Notes under the pieces: generated by a model
The model's input: only the letters and a program-made list of their open reading frames with translations
Told to the model about the DNA's origin: nothing
Databases searched by the model: none
Program-made: the position numbers and the translations under genes
DNA from: an uncultured Eisenbergiella sp.
Lineage (GTDB): Bacteria > Bacillota > Clostridia > Lachnospirales > Lachnospiraceae
Length of the DNA: 32,265 nucleotides
NCBI GenBank assembly: GCA_947627215.1
Contig: CANQVD010000041.1
Coordinates: 1-32,265 of the forward strand
Direction: 5' to 3'
In this document: in pieces, positions 7,804 to 16,124 of the stretch
Layout of the letters: each line of letters opens with the position of its first letter
How positions within the stretch are numbered: the stretch's first letter is position 1

Positions 7804-8970
7804 ATGGGCGCGTTTGAGACGGGAATATATCGGAATTTTTTTGCGGAGCTCGGAAAAAGCGAGACCGAGATCCGCGCGAGGATAGAGCATGCCGCACAGG
7901 TCTTTTTTTGCGGCGGGCCGGAGGAACGCATCTATCACGAGGCCGGAGAGGACATGGGATATCTGGAGGATACCGGGAACCGGGATGCCCGGACCGAGGG
8001 AATGTCCTACGGGATGATGCTGTGCGTACAGTTGGACCGCAAGGCGGAGTTCGATCGCATCTGGAAATGGGCGAAGACCTATATGTATCTGGAAAAAGGT
8101 GAAAATGAGGGCTATTTCGCCTGGTCCTGCGCGCCGGACGGGACGAAAAACGCTTACGGACCGGCCCCGGACGGCGAAGAATATTTTGCCATGGCGCTGT
8201 TTTTCGCTTCGCATCGGTGGGGCGACGGAGAGGGGATCTTCGATTATTCTGAAGAGGCCAGGAAAATTCTGCGGGCCTGCCTGCACAAGGGGGAAAACGG
8301 CCGGGCCGGACATCCCATGTGGAACCGGGACAACGGACTGATCCTGTTCGTGCCCGGCAGCCCGTTCACCGATCCGTCCTACCATCTGCCCCATTTTTAC
8401 GAGCTGTTCGCCCTTTGGGCCGACGAAGAGGACCGCGCGTTCTGGAGGAAGGCGGCGCGGGCCAGCCGGCAATATCTGGCCAGGGCGTGTCATCCCGTTA
8501 CGGGATTGAATCCGGAATACGGTACGTTTGAGGGACTTCCGATGCGCCGCCCCATGCCCTGGGGGGAAACGCATGACAGGTTCTACAGCGACGCCTATCG
8601 CACGGCGGCGAATATCGGACTGGACTGTCTGTGGTTCGGGAAGGATGAGGGCCAGTTGGGCGCCCCCTTACGTCAGATGCGCTTCCTGGGGACGGATCTG
8701 GAGGCGGCCAGATGCGTCTTTGAGGTGGACGGGACGCCTGTCGATCAGACGGTACTGCATCCGCTGGGACTGCTGGCGGCGACCGCGCAGGGCGCGCTGA
8801 CGGTGGAACCGGGAGACCGGGAGGATCCGGAGAGCGGCTATGCGGTGGCGTCCCGCTGGGCGGAATGGTTCTGGAACCAGCCGCTGCGGAAAGGGCCGCG
8901 AAGATATTACGACAACTGTCTGTATCTGTTCGCGCTGCTGGCGCTGAGCGGGAACTATCGGATCTGGTGA
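7804..8970 (+). CDS. GH8 reducing-end xylose-releasing exo-oligoxylanase-like enzyme
   Basis: A 388-residue glycoside hydrolase family 8 protein that resembles the Rex enzymes, which release xylose from the reducing end of xylooligosaccharides. The (alpha/alpha)6-barrel blocks are present: TEGMSYGMM with Glu65, the expected general acid, FAWSCAPDGTKN, PAPDGEEYFAMALFFA, and RFYSDAYRTAANIGLD with Asp263, the expected base. There is no signal peptide, fitting an intracellular enzyme acting on imported oligosaccharides. ATG 7804 is chosen because GGAAGGGAG lies just upstream and the N terminus (MGAFETGIYRNFF) matches the family style; ATG 7783 is the alternative. No xylan transport or xylosidase genes are adjacent, so the pathway link is inferred from the family alone. 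Confidence 0.88.
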   Translation: MGAFETGIYRNFFAELGKSETEIRARIEHAAQVFFCGGPEERIYHEAGEDMGYLEDTGNRDARTEGMSYGMMLCVQLDRKAEFDRIWKWAKTYMYLEKGENEGYFAWSCAPDGTKNAYGPAPDGEEYFAMALFFASHRWGDGEGIFDYSEEARKILRACLHKGENGRAGHPMWNRDNGLILFVPGSPFTDPSYHLPHFYELFALWADEEDRAFWRKAARASRQYLARACHPVTGLNPEYGTFEGLPMRRPMPWGETHDRFYSDAYRTAANIGLDCLWFGKDEGQLGAPLRQMRFLGTDLEAARCVFEVDGTPVDQTVLHPLGLLAATAQGALTVEPGDREDPESGYAVASRWAEWFWNQPLRKGPRRYYDNCLYLFALLALSGNYRIW

Positions 8971-9008
8971 GCCATATTGGCCGTGCGTGCGGCGGAAAAT
9001 AAATACAG

Positions 9009-9032
9009 CCCGGTACTTGACAGAGTACCGGG
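9009..9032. repeat. Perfect inverted repeat enclosing the -35 box
   Basis: CCCGGTAC at 9009-9016 is the exact complement of GTACCGGG at 9025-9032. The 8-base centre TTGACAGA contains the whole -35 hexamer of the promoter for the GntR-ABC genes. It may be a regulator-binding site. Confidence 0.6.
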
Positions 9033-9045
9033 TGATGTGTACAAT
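9017..9045 (+). promoter_or_regulatory. Promoter of the GntR-ABC operon
   Basis: TTGACA at 9017-9022 and TACAAT at 9040-9045 are separated by 17 bases. The predicted start, near 9052, falls inside the operator-like palindrome that follows. Confidence 0.85.
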
Positions 9046-9046
9046 G

Positions 9047-9071
9047 AGTGTACTAAGAGAATTAGAACACT
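9047..9071. promoter_or_regulatory. Operator-like palindrome over the start point of the GntR-ABC operon
   Basis: AGTGTACTAA at 9047-9056 and TTAGAACACT at 9062-9071 are inverted repeats with one mismatch around a 5-base centre. Placed directly after the -10 box, it suits autorepression by the GntR-family protein encoded next. YtrA-type regulators are known to bind such GTGT-ACAC sites upstream of their own ABC operons; binding here is inference. Confidence 0.65.
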
Positions 9072-9167
9072 TAATATTCTAAATACACAATTCGGGAGCC
9101 GAAGGGCTGGACAGACGGCTCTGCGGACGGGAGCGCGGGCCGCTGCGGCGGCAGAATGAGAGGGGCT

Positions 9168-9563
9168 ATGATCATACTGGATTACCGGGATACCAGACCG
9201 CTGTATGAGCAGATCGTGGATAAATTTCAGAATCTGATCATCCAGGGCGTGCTGGAGCCCAACAGCCGGATGCCCTCGGTCAGGAGCCTGGCCGTGGAGC
9301 TTTCCATCAACCCCAACACGATCCAGCGGGCCTACAGCGAGCTGGAGCGGACGGGCTTCATCTATACGGTGAAGGGACGGGGCAATTTCGTGGCCTACGA
9401 CGACAGCCTGCGGGAGGTCCGCAGGGCGGAGCTCTATGAGAAGCTGGAGGCGCTGGCGAAGGAGGCCGGGGAGCTGGGCGTGCCGCGCGCGAAGCTGGCG
9501 GAGCGGCTGCTGGCCGGGGCGGCCGCCATGACAGAAGAAGGATCAGGGAGGGGAACGGAATGA
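9168..9563 (+). CDS. GntR-family (YtrA-type) transcriptional regulator
   Basis: A short 131-residue GntR protein. Residues about 10-75 form the winged helix: PLYEQIVDKFQNLIIQGVL, then MPSVRSLAVELSINPNTIQR as the recognition helix region, then RTGFIYTVKGRGNFVA as the wing. The remaining 55 residues are helical and too short for a FadR or HutC ligand domain, which is the hallmark of the YtrA subfamily. These usually repress an adjacent ABC transporter operon, as arranged here. ATG 9168 is preferred over 9156 since GAGAGGGG is just upstream and the protein then begins MIILDYRDTRPLYEQ as in the family. Its end overlaps the ATPase start by 4 bases (ATGA). Confidence 0.92.
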   Translation: MIILDYRDTRPLYEQIVDKFQNLIIQGVLEPNSRMPSVRSLAVELSINPNTIQRAYSELERTGFIYTVKGRGNFVAYDDSLREVRRAELYEKLEALAKEAGELGVPRAKLAERLLAGAAAMTEEGSGRGTE

Positions 9564-10465
9564 TAGAGTGCAGGAATCTGACGAAATCCTTTGGCGATAC
9601 ACAGGCCGTGAAGGGCGTCAATACGGTGATCCGGGACAATGAGGTGTTCGGCCTGGTGGGCACCAACGGCGCGGGCAAGAGCACGGTGCTGCGCATGATC
9701 GCCGGGGTCTTAAAGCCGGACGACGGGCTGGCGCTGGTGGACGGCATGCCCTCCTATGACAACGTGCACGCCAAGGTGAGGCTGTTTTTTATCTCTGATG
9801 AGCCGTATTTTTTCAACAACGCCACGCCGAAGGACATGGAGCGCTATTACAGCAGCGTATACCGGGAGTTTGACCGGGAGCGGTATTATCTGTACCTGTC
9901 CCGGTTCGGCCTGACGGGACGCCGCAGGATCTCCACCTTTTCCAAGGGCATGAAAAAACAGCTCTCCATCATCGCGGGACTGTGCGCGAAGACGAAATAC
10001 CTGCTCTGCGATGAGACCTTCGACGGGCTGGATCCGGTGATGCGTCAGGGCGTCAAGAGCATCTTCGCCCGGGAGATGGAGGAACGGGAGTTCACGCCGG
10101 TCATCGCCTCCCACAATCTGCGGGAGCTGGAGGATATCTGCGACCACGTGGGGCTTCTGCATGAGGGCGGCGTGCTGCTGTCCAGGGATCTGGAGGAGCT
10201 GAAGTGCAATATTCAGAAGGTGCAGTGCGTGCTGGCCGATCAGACAAAGGAAGAGGAGCTGCTGCGCCGGCTGGAGCTGGTAAAGACGGAACGCAGGGGA
10301 TCGCTTCTGACGCTGACCGTCAGGGGGTCCCGGGAAGAGATCATCGACTTTTTTGCGGCGGAGGACACGCTGTTCTGCGAGGTCCTGCCGCTGTCGCTGG
10401 AAGAGATCTTCATCAGTGAAACGGAGGTGTACGGTTATGACATCAGGAAACTCATATTCGGCTAA
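9560..10465 (+). CDS. ABC transporter ATP-binding subunit
   Basis: A 301-residue ATPase. Walker A is GTNGAGKST (residues 34-42), the signature is SKGMKKQ (128-134, a variant of LSGGQ common in the BcrA/YtrB group) and Walker B is LLCDETFDGLD with Asp151 and Glu152. A switch histidine follows in ASHNLRELEDICDHVG. The C-terminal 80 residues are a small domain usual for this group. It should power the membrane protein encoded immediately downstream. Translation is coupled at both ends: 4-base overlap with the regulator gene and 29-base overlap with the permease gene. Such systems often deal with cell-wall-active compounds or envelope stress; the substrate is not known here. Confidence 0.93.
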   Translation: MIECRNLTKSFGDTQAVKGVNTVIRDNEVFGLVGTNGAGKSTVLRMIAGVLKPDDGLALVDGMPSYDNVHAKVRLFFISDEPYFFNNATPKDMERYYSSVYREFDRERYYLYLSRFGLTGRRRISTFSKGMKKQLSIIAGLCAKTKYLLCDETFDGLDPVMRQGVKSIFAREMEEREFTPVIASHNLRELEDICDHVGLLHEGGVLLSRDLEELKCNIQKVQCVLADQTKEEELLRRLELVKTERRGSLLTLTVRGSREEIIDFFAAEDTLFCEVLPLSLEEIFISETEVYGYDIRKLIFG

Positions 10466-12707
10466 GTGGGCGGAGAATATCAGACGGCGGGGCTGGACCT
10501 TTGCGCTGTGCTTCACGGCCTGTTTCCTGACCATGCCCGTAGCCTGCCTGATCCGGCTGACGAATGCGCAGAACCGGATCGACCGGCTGGCGGTCCGATA
10601 TCAGGGGACGGAGCTGACAAGGCGCCTGCTGGAAGACCGGGTTCAGATGCAGCAGGACTATATGAATCTTCTGGGCTTCAACGAGGTCCATATCCTGTTG
10701 GCGGGGCTGGCCGCGATCCTGCTGGCCGTGCAGGGCTTTTCCTGGATGTACAGCAGACGCAAGACGGATCTGTACCTGAGCGTGCCCGTCTCCGCGCCCA
10801 AGCGGTATCTGCTGATCTGCGGCAACAGCGTCCTGATCTTCGGCTTCAGCTATCTGTTCAATCTGCTGCTGTGCCTGCCCATCGGCGCGGCCTACGGCGT
10901 ATGCAGCGGACGTGCCTGCGCCTGGTTTTTGGGCTCCTTCCTCCTGCTCCTTCTGGGCTTCGTGTGCATCTATCAGATGGCGCTGGCCGCGGTGATGCTC
11001 ACCGGAAATGTGCTGACGGCGGTGACCGGATGCGCGGTGCTGTTCGTCTATGAGCCGGTCCTGCGGCTGCTCTGGAACGGCTGCGTTGAGACCTTTTTTG
11101 TCAGCGTATACCAGCGTTACGGCAGCGTCCTGGAGAAAACGCCCCTGCTCACCCCGTTCGCCGCTCTGTTCCGGCTCTGGAGCGATATGACGGCCGGAAG
11201 CGCGATGTCTTACGGGAATGATCCCGTGGGTGAAAATACGATGTCCCTGTTTTTGGCCGGCGGCGCAAAGCAGATGCTGCTGTTGGTCCTGACGGCCCTG
11301 GTGTTTGGGCTTGCCGCCTGGCGGATGTATCGGACGCGCCGGACGGAGCGCTATGGAGAGACCGTGGTCTTCACCCCGTCGCGTTATGTCCTGGAGATCC
11401 TGCTGCTGGTGCCCGCCGCCCTGCTGATGGCGCTCTTCGTGGTCAGCGTGGCGGATACCAAAGGACCGGTGATGTTCATCTGCACCGTGCTGACGGTACT
11501 GCTGGGACACGGGGTTCTGCAGATCATCTTTGAACGGGAGCTGGGCGCCGCCCTGCGGCAGAGGCCGCTGGCCCTTTCCGGCCTCGTTCTGTCCTTGTTC
11601 CTTCTGTGCGCGTTCCGGTTCGACTGGACGGGCTATGACGATTATGTCCCGAAAGCGGAGGAGGTGGCCGGTGTGGCCGTATGGGGCCGCGGCATCCAGT
11701 CAGCCTGGTTCCGGCCGCCCTTTGAAGACGGCAGGCGCTATGTGGACGATGTGGAAAAGCTGAACGGGATGCAAAGCGAGAATGCGGATACGGTGGCGGC
11801 GGTGCTTTCCCTGGCCCAGGCCTGGCAGGATGCGGGACGTCCGGATTCAGAGGGCTGGCTGCAGGCCGGGATCGGGGATTTCCCCACGCAGCGCGCCCAG
11901 GAATGGGAGGGCAGCCTGGACTGGAGCGTCCGTTATGACTTGAAAAACGGCAGGAGCATTTACCGTTCGTTCAAGGTTCAGCCGGGGCTGGAGTCTGAGA
12001 CCCTGAACCGGGTCCTGCGGGATGAGACGGTCCGGTCCCATGTCTGGCAGATCTACGATGAAGCGTTTCGGGAGGCGCTGCCGGAAATGGAGATCACCTG
12101 CCGGAACAGCACGGAAAGCCTGCTGTGCACGGTGGAGAAGCAGACCCTGTACGAAACGTATCTGGAGGAATTCGCCGCATATGATTATGACCTGGTCAAC
12201 GCGGAGCTGCCTGTGGGGATGCTGGTCTTTTCCTTCCCCGATGACGGGGATCCCTATTGGGCTCCGGAGTGGGAATATCCGGTTTATCCTTCCTTCACGA
12301 AAACGGTCGCCCTGCTGGAGGACAACGGGATCCCGCTGCGCTGGGATGAATTTTTCCTGGATCCCGATCAGGTGCAGGGAATCCTCGTGTCCGCCTATGT
12401 GGATACGGACAGGTATAACGGCGGCGGGGACACGGTCAGGGAAGAAGTCACGCTCTCCGTCCGGGAACCCGCACAAATCCGGGAACTGCTGAAGGGAATG
12501 TATCCGGCAGACCTTCTGGATATTGAAGCGGGAGGGGATGCGCTGCGAGGGCCTTCCCGGCGGGAGGAAAGCGATCTCTACTTTACGCTGATCTTAAAAT
12601 CCGCACAGGAAGCGCCCGCCGTCTTCCTGCGCTCCGGCATGGCGCCGGAATTCCTGAAGGAGTGGCTCGCACAGGCACAGGAGAGCAGAAAAACGGCATT
12701 GGAATGA
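10437..12707 (+). CDS. ABC permease with large C-terminal extracytoplasmic domain
   Basis: A 756-residue membrane protein. Hydrophobic helices lie at about 20-41, 84-102, 122-148, 157-180, 182-203, 275-293, 310-332, 337-355 and 368-388. The last 365 residues are hydrophilic, rich in W, Y and acidic residues and apparently one domain on one side of the membrane. The longer frame begins upstream, but ATG 10437 is chosen: GGAGG lies nine bases before it and the upstream extension only duplicates the ATPase gene in another frame. It is the partner of the ATPase encoded upstream. Permeases of GntR-associated systems in Firmicutes often carry such an extra domain; I cannot name this one with certainty. 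Confidence 0.85.
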   Translation: MTSGNSYSAKWAENIRRRGWTFALCFTACFLTMPVACLIRLTNAQNRIDRLAVRYQGTELTRRLLEDRVQMQQDYMNLLGFNEVHILLAGLAAILLAVQGFSWMYSRRKTDLYLSVPVSAPKRYLLICGNSVLIFGFSYLFNLLLCLPIGAAYGVCSGRACAWFLGSFLLLLLGFVCIYQMALAAVMLTGNVLTAVTGCAVLFVYEPVLRLLWNGCVETFFVSVYQRYGSVLEKTPLLTPFAALFRLWSDMTAGSAMSYGNDPVGENTMSLFLAGGAKQMLLLVLTALVFGLAAWRMYRTRRTERYGETVVFTPSRYVLEILLLVPAALLMALFVVSVADTKGPVMFICTVLTVLLGHGVLQIIFERELGAALRQRPLALSGLVLSLFLLCAFRFDWTGYDDYVPKAEEVAGVAVWGRGIQSAWFRPPFEDGRRYVDDVEKLNGMQSENADTVAAVLSLAQAWQDAGRPDSEGWLQAGIGDFPTQRAQEWEGSLDWSVRYDLKNGRSIYRSFKVQPGLESETLNRVLRDETVRSHVWQIYDEAFREALPEMEITCRNSTESLLCTVEKQTLYETYLEEFAAYDYDLVNAELPVGMLVFSFPDDGDPYWAPEWEYPVYPSFTKTVALLEDNGIPLRWDEFFLDPDQVQGILVSAYVDTDRYNGGGDTVREEVTLSVREPAQIRELLKGMYPADLLDIEAGGDALRGPSRREESDLYFTLILKSAQEAPAVFLRSGMAPEFLKEWLAQAQESRKTALE

Positions 12708-12719
12708 TTTCGGAAAAGA

Positions 12720-12790
12720 ATGCGCATACTCAAGGCAAAGGCGGCCGTCTGAAAAAAGGCCGCGGAAAGGATGGCTTTGGGTATGCGCAT
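12720..12790 (+). promoter_or_regulatory. Long hairpin that includes the eno start codon
   Basis: ATGCGCATAC at 12720-12729 is the exact complement of GTATGCGCAT at 12781-12790, and the pairing runs on inward to 17 pairs with two G-U. An inner stem, GCGGCC at 12741-12746 with GGCCGC at 12758-12763, closes an 11-base loop. The eno start ATG (12783-12785) is in the 3' arm, and the purine-rich GGAAAGG ribosome site sits in the internal loop. This could hold enolase translation down until opened, or stop read-through from the ABC genes. Confidence 0.6.
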
Positions 12791-14114
12791 ATTTTTGCCC
12801 GTGAGAGACGTACATGCGAGGGAGATCCTGGATTCCAGGGGGAATCCGACGGTGGAGGCGGAGGTGACGGTGGAGAATTCCGTCACGGGAGAACTGGTCT
12901 GCGGGAGGGCCGGCGTCCCTTCCGGCGCGTCCACCGGCCGGTTTGAAGCGGTGGAGCTGCGGGACGGAGAGGTCCGGTATTTCGGCCTGGGCGTGCGCCG
13001 GGCGGTATCCCATGTGAACACCAAGCTGAAGGCGGCCCTGCTGGGAAAGGACGCCTCCTGTCAGAGAGCGCTGGACGAATGCATTCTGGAGTGCGACGGC
13101 ACCCAGAACAAGGAAAACCTGGGGGCCAACGCCTGTCTGTCGGTGTCCATGGCCGCGGCCCGTGCCGCGGCGGGCGCGCTGCATCTGCCCCTGTACCAGT
13201 ATCTGGGCGGCATTCACACGGTAGAGCTGCCCATTCCCATGATGAATATTCTGAACGGCGGGAAGCATGCGGACAATACGGTGGATCTGCAGGAATTCAT
13301 GATCGCGCCCGTGCGGGCGGAGAGCTTCGCGGAAGGGCTGCGGATCTGTGCGGAGGTGTACCACAATCTGAAGGGGCTCTGCCGGGAAAAGGGCCTGTCC
13401 ACCGGTGTGGGGGACGAGGGCGGCTTCGCGCCGGATCTGCCGGATTCGGAGAGCGTGCTGTCGCTGCTCACGGAGGCGGTGCAGAAAAGCGGCTATGAGC
13501 CGGGAACGGATATCCGGATCGCCATCGATGCGGCGGCCAGCGAGCTGTACGACGAGAAGCTGGGGGCCTATTATTTCCCGGGAGAGAGCCGCATGAAGGG
13601 CCATCAGGTGACCAGAAACACCGAGGATATGATCTCCTATTATGAATGGCTGGCGGAGCAGTTCCCCATCTTTTCCCTAGAGGACGGCCTGGACGAGGAC
13701 GACTGGGACGGCTGGCAGCGGCTGACACAGAGACTGGGGAAAAAGCTCCAACTGGTGGGGGACGATCTGTTCGTCACCAACACCAAACGGCTGTCCGCGG
13801 GCATCGAGTTGAACGCGGCCAACGCCGTCCTGGTGAAGGTCAATCAGATCGGCACGCTGACGGAGGCCTTCGCGGCGGTGCGCCTGGCGAAGGAGAACGG
13901 GTATAAGACGGTGATTTCCCATCGCAGCGGCGAGACGGAGGATCCCTTCATCGCGGATATCGCGGTGGCGGTCAACGCCGGGCAGATCAAGACCGGCGCG
14001 CCCTGTCGCATGGACCGGGTCGCCAAGTACAACCGGCTTCTGCGCATCGAGGAGGAACTGTACGGCTGTCCGGAGACCGAATTCCGGGAGCGCCCCGGAC
14101 GCTCCGGCGTGTAA
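12783..14114 (+). CDS. eno: Enolase (phosphopyruvate hydratase)
   Basis: A complete 443-residue enolase, converting 2-phosphoglycerate to phosphoenolpyruvate with Mg2+. Family blocks appear in order: [25 protein letters not shown] (the flexible loop), [25 protein letters not shown] with the catalytic Glu, [11 protein letters not shown] and [10 protein letters not shown] with metal ligands, [13 protein letters not shown] with the catalytic Lys at about 352, and [17 protein letters not shown] 12783 gives the normal family N terminus; ATG 12771 is an alternative that lies directly against the GGAAAGG. No separate promoter is obvious between the permease stop and eno, so transcription may come from the ABC operon or from a promoter inside the permease gene. 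The long inverted repeat at 14128 follows 13 bases after the stop. Confidence 0.98.
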   Translation: MRIFLPVRDVHAREILDSRGNPTVEAEVTVENSVTGELVCGRAGVPSGASTGRFEAVELRDGEVRYFGLGVRRAVSHVNTKLKAALLGKDASCQRALDECILECDGTQNKENLGANACLSVSMAAARAAAGALHLPLYQYLGGIHTVELPIPMMNILNGGKHADNTVDLQEFMIAPVRAESFAEGLRICAEVYHNLKGLCREKGLSTGVGDEGGFAPDLPDSESVLSLLTEAVQKSGYEPGTDIRIAIDAAASELYDEKLGAYYFPGESRMKGHQVTRNTEDMISYYEWLAEQFPIFSLEDGLDEDDWDGWQRLTQRLGKKLQLVGDDLFVTNTKRLSAGIELNAANAVLVKVNQIGTLTEAFAAVRLAKENGYKTVISHRSGETEDPFIADIAVAVNAGQIKTGAPCRMDRVAKYNRLLRIEEELYGCPETEFRERPGRSGV

Positions 14115-14127
14115 ACGCCGCCTGTTG

Positions 14128-14331
14128 GGATTTCGCCCCCTGCCCGGGAAGTCAGCGCGGCCCGCAGCGAGGGCATTCCATTTTCCCGGACCGTAGAAAA
14201 GCGCCGGCACTTACGCGGCGTCCTGTGCCGCGTTTTGTGCCGCTGCGCTTTTCTTTCGAGCGGGAGCGTGTCCGGAAAAGGAATGCCCTCGCTGCGGGCC
14301 GCGCTGATTTCCCGGGCAGGGGGCGAAATCC
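14128..14331. repeat. Long inverted repeat element, copy A (between eno and the M3 peptidase gene)
   Basis: The 52-base left arm (14128-14179) and right arm (14280-14331) pair along their whole length, with 51 Watson-Crick pairs and one G-U. Inside is a core of about 100 bases that also folds: TTTTCC-CGGAC with GTCCGGAAAA, AGAAAAGCGC with GCGCTTTTCT, and CGCGGC with GCCGCG at the tip. One side has a 15-base bulge containing CGAGCGGGAGCGT opposite only CGT. No T-run follows. It starts 13 bases after the eno stop and ends 14 bases before the next -35 box. A second copy with different arms is at 19047-19273. I do not recognise the family. Confidence 0.9.
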
Positions 14332-14345
14332 GCATGAGAAAGGGA

Positions 14346-14374
14346 TTGCAAATTTCCGGAGAACTCTGTACACT
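14346..14374 (+). promoter_or_regulatory. Promoter of the M3 peptidase gene
   Basis: TTGCAA at 14346-14351 and TACACT at 14369-14374 with a 17-base spacer. The predicted start is about 65 bases ahead of the coding start at 14448. Confidence 0.7.
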
Positions 14375-14447
14375 GAAACGTAAGAGGAAGAAATCGGGCG
14401 GACGGCGGTCCGGCCCGGCAGACGGAATTCGCACGGAGGTTTGGGTT

Positions 14448-16124
14448 ATGAAGTTCCGGGATATGCCTTATGAAAAAGTGGATTACGAAGAGACGGAGCG
14501 GGAAATGCACTCTCTGACGCAGCGGGTGAAGGCGGCGAAGAGCGGCGGGGAGGTCTGGGAGGCGCATCAGGAATTTTACCGGGTGTATAAGCGGCTCTCC
14601 GACCAGATGACGCTGGCCCATATCCGCTATGATATCAATACGGAGGATGCCTTTTATTCCGCGCAGCAGGACTATTACGATGAGATCGGTCCCAGACTGG
14701 CCAATCTGGAAAACGGCTACAAGGAGGCGCTTTTTTACTCTCCGTTCCGGTCTTTCCTGGAGGAGAAGATCGGCAAGGTGGCGTTTGCCACCATGGAAAA
14801 CCAACTGAACAGCATGAACGCGGACATCATCGGCCTGATGCAGGAGGAGAACGCGCTGTGCACAGCGTACAACAAGCTGATCGCCTCCGCGAAGATCCTT
14901 TTTGAAGGAAAGGAGCGGAACCTATCCCAGATGCGTCCCTTCATGACCGGCCGGGACCGCGGGGTACGGCGGGCGGCCTGGAAGGCGGTCAGCGATTACG
15001 GTCTTTCCGTGATGGAGCAGTTGGATACGCTGTACGATAAGCTGGTGAAGTGCCGCACGGAGCAGGCCAGAGCCATGGGACTTCCCAATTTCATCGAGCT
15101 GGGATATCGCCGCATGAACCGCAACAGCTATGGTCGGGAGGAAGTGGAAAATTTTCGCCGGCAGGTGAAGGAGGTGTTCGTGCCCTTCGCGGAGGCGGTG
15201 CATGAAAGACGGCGGAAGCGGCTGGGGCTGGAAAAGCTTTCCTGCATCGACAACGAGGTCTATTTCCTGAACGGCAATCCGGATCCCACGGGCACGCCGG
15301 AGGAGATTCTGCAAGCCGGACAGCGGATGTACGCGCAGCTTTCCCCGGAGACGAAGGAGTTTTTCGATTTTATGATGGAAAACGAGCTGATGGACGTGTT
15401 CGGGCGCAGCGGGAAAAAACAGGGCGGCTACATGACCTATCTTTACACCTGGAATTCGCCTTTTATCTTTGCCAATTTCAACGGCACCTCCGGGGATGTG
15501 GACGTGATCACCCACGAGTGCGGGCACGCGTTCCAGGGCTATCTTTCCGGGAAGGACCCGATTCTGGAGCATGCGGACATCACGATGGAGACGGCGGAGA
15601 TTCATTCCATGTCCATGGAGTTTTTTACCGATCCCTGGATGAAGGAGTTCTTCGGAGAGCGGTATCAGGATTTTCTGGTGATGCAACTGGAGGACGCGAT
15701 CCGTTTCGTTCCCTACGGCACCATGGTGGATGAGTTTCAGCATATCGTTTACGAAAAGCCTGACCTGACGCCCGAACAGCGTAGGCAGGTCTGGAGCGAT
15801 CTGGAAAAGGTCTATATGCCTCATCTGGATTATGAGGACGATCCTTATTTCGGCCGCGGCGGATACTGGCAGCGGCAGCAGCATATTTACAACAGCCCGT
15901 TTTATTATATCGACTACGTGCTGGCCCAGACCTGCGCGTTCCAGTATAAGGTGTGGATGGATGAAAACTATGAGGAGGCGTGGCAAAGCTATCTGGAGCT
16001 CTGCAGGCTTTCCGCCGGCGATTTTTACGGGAATATGCTGAGGGCCGCGGGGCTGCGGTCCCCCTTCGAGGACGGATATTTCGGGGCGCTGGTGCAAAAG
16101 CTGCAAATTTGTCTTGAAAAGTAA
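14448..16124 (+). CDS. M3-family oligoendopeptidase
   Basis: A 558-residue cytoplasmic zinc peptidase of family M3 (PepF/oligopeptidase F-like), which cuts short peptides. The HExxH motif is THECGH with His356, Glu357 and His360; the third ligand is likely Glu384 in METAEIHSMSMEFF. The N-terminal 330 residues are helical, forming the lid of the deep substrate channel, and the C-terminal part has PFYYIDYVLAQTCAFQ, as in the family. The frame is open further upstream, but ATG 14448 is chosen for the GGAGG nine bases before it and a clean N terminus (MKFRDMPYEKVDYE). It has its own promoter after the long inverted repeat. Its stop falls within the secG promoter spacer. Confidence 0.95.
   Translation: MKFRDMPYEKVDYEETEREMHSLTQRVKAAKSGGEVWEAHQEFYRVYKRLSDQMTLAHIRYDINTEDAFYSAQQDYYDEIGPRLANLENGYKEALFYSPFRSFLEEKIGKVAFATMENQLNSMNADIIGLMQEENALCTAYNKLIASAKILFEGKERNLSQMRPFMTGRDRGVRRAAWKAVSDYGLSVMEQLDTLYDKLVKCRTEQARAMGLPNFIELGYRRMNRNSYGREEVENFRRQVKEVFVPFAEAVHERRRKRLGLEKLSCIDNEVYFLNGNPDPTGTPEEILQAGQRMYAQLSPETKEFFDFMMENELMDVFGRSGKKQGGYMTYLYTWNSPFIFANFNGTSGDVDVITHECGHAFQGYLSGKDPILEHADITMETAEIHSMSMEFFTDPWMKEFFGERYQDFLVMQLEDAIRFVPYGTMVDEFQHIVYEKPDLTPEQRRQVWSDLEKVYMPHLDYEDDPYFGRGGYWQRQQHIYNSPFYYIDYVLAQTCAFQYKVWMDENYEEAWQSYLELCRLSAGDFYGNMLRAAGLRSPFEDGYFGALVQKLQICLEK

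Noticed and set aside
14128-14331. Reading the long inverted repeat as an ordinary rho-independent terminator
   Set aside because: There is no T-tract after it, and the arms are several times longer than typical terminator stems; it also shares a conserved core with a distant second copy.
14235-14447. N-terminal extension of the M3 peptidase frame through the long inverted repeat
   Set aside because: It would translate the palindrome arm and the promoter; ATG 14448 has a proper ribosome site and a family-like N terminus.
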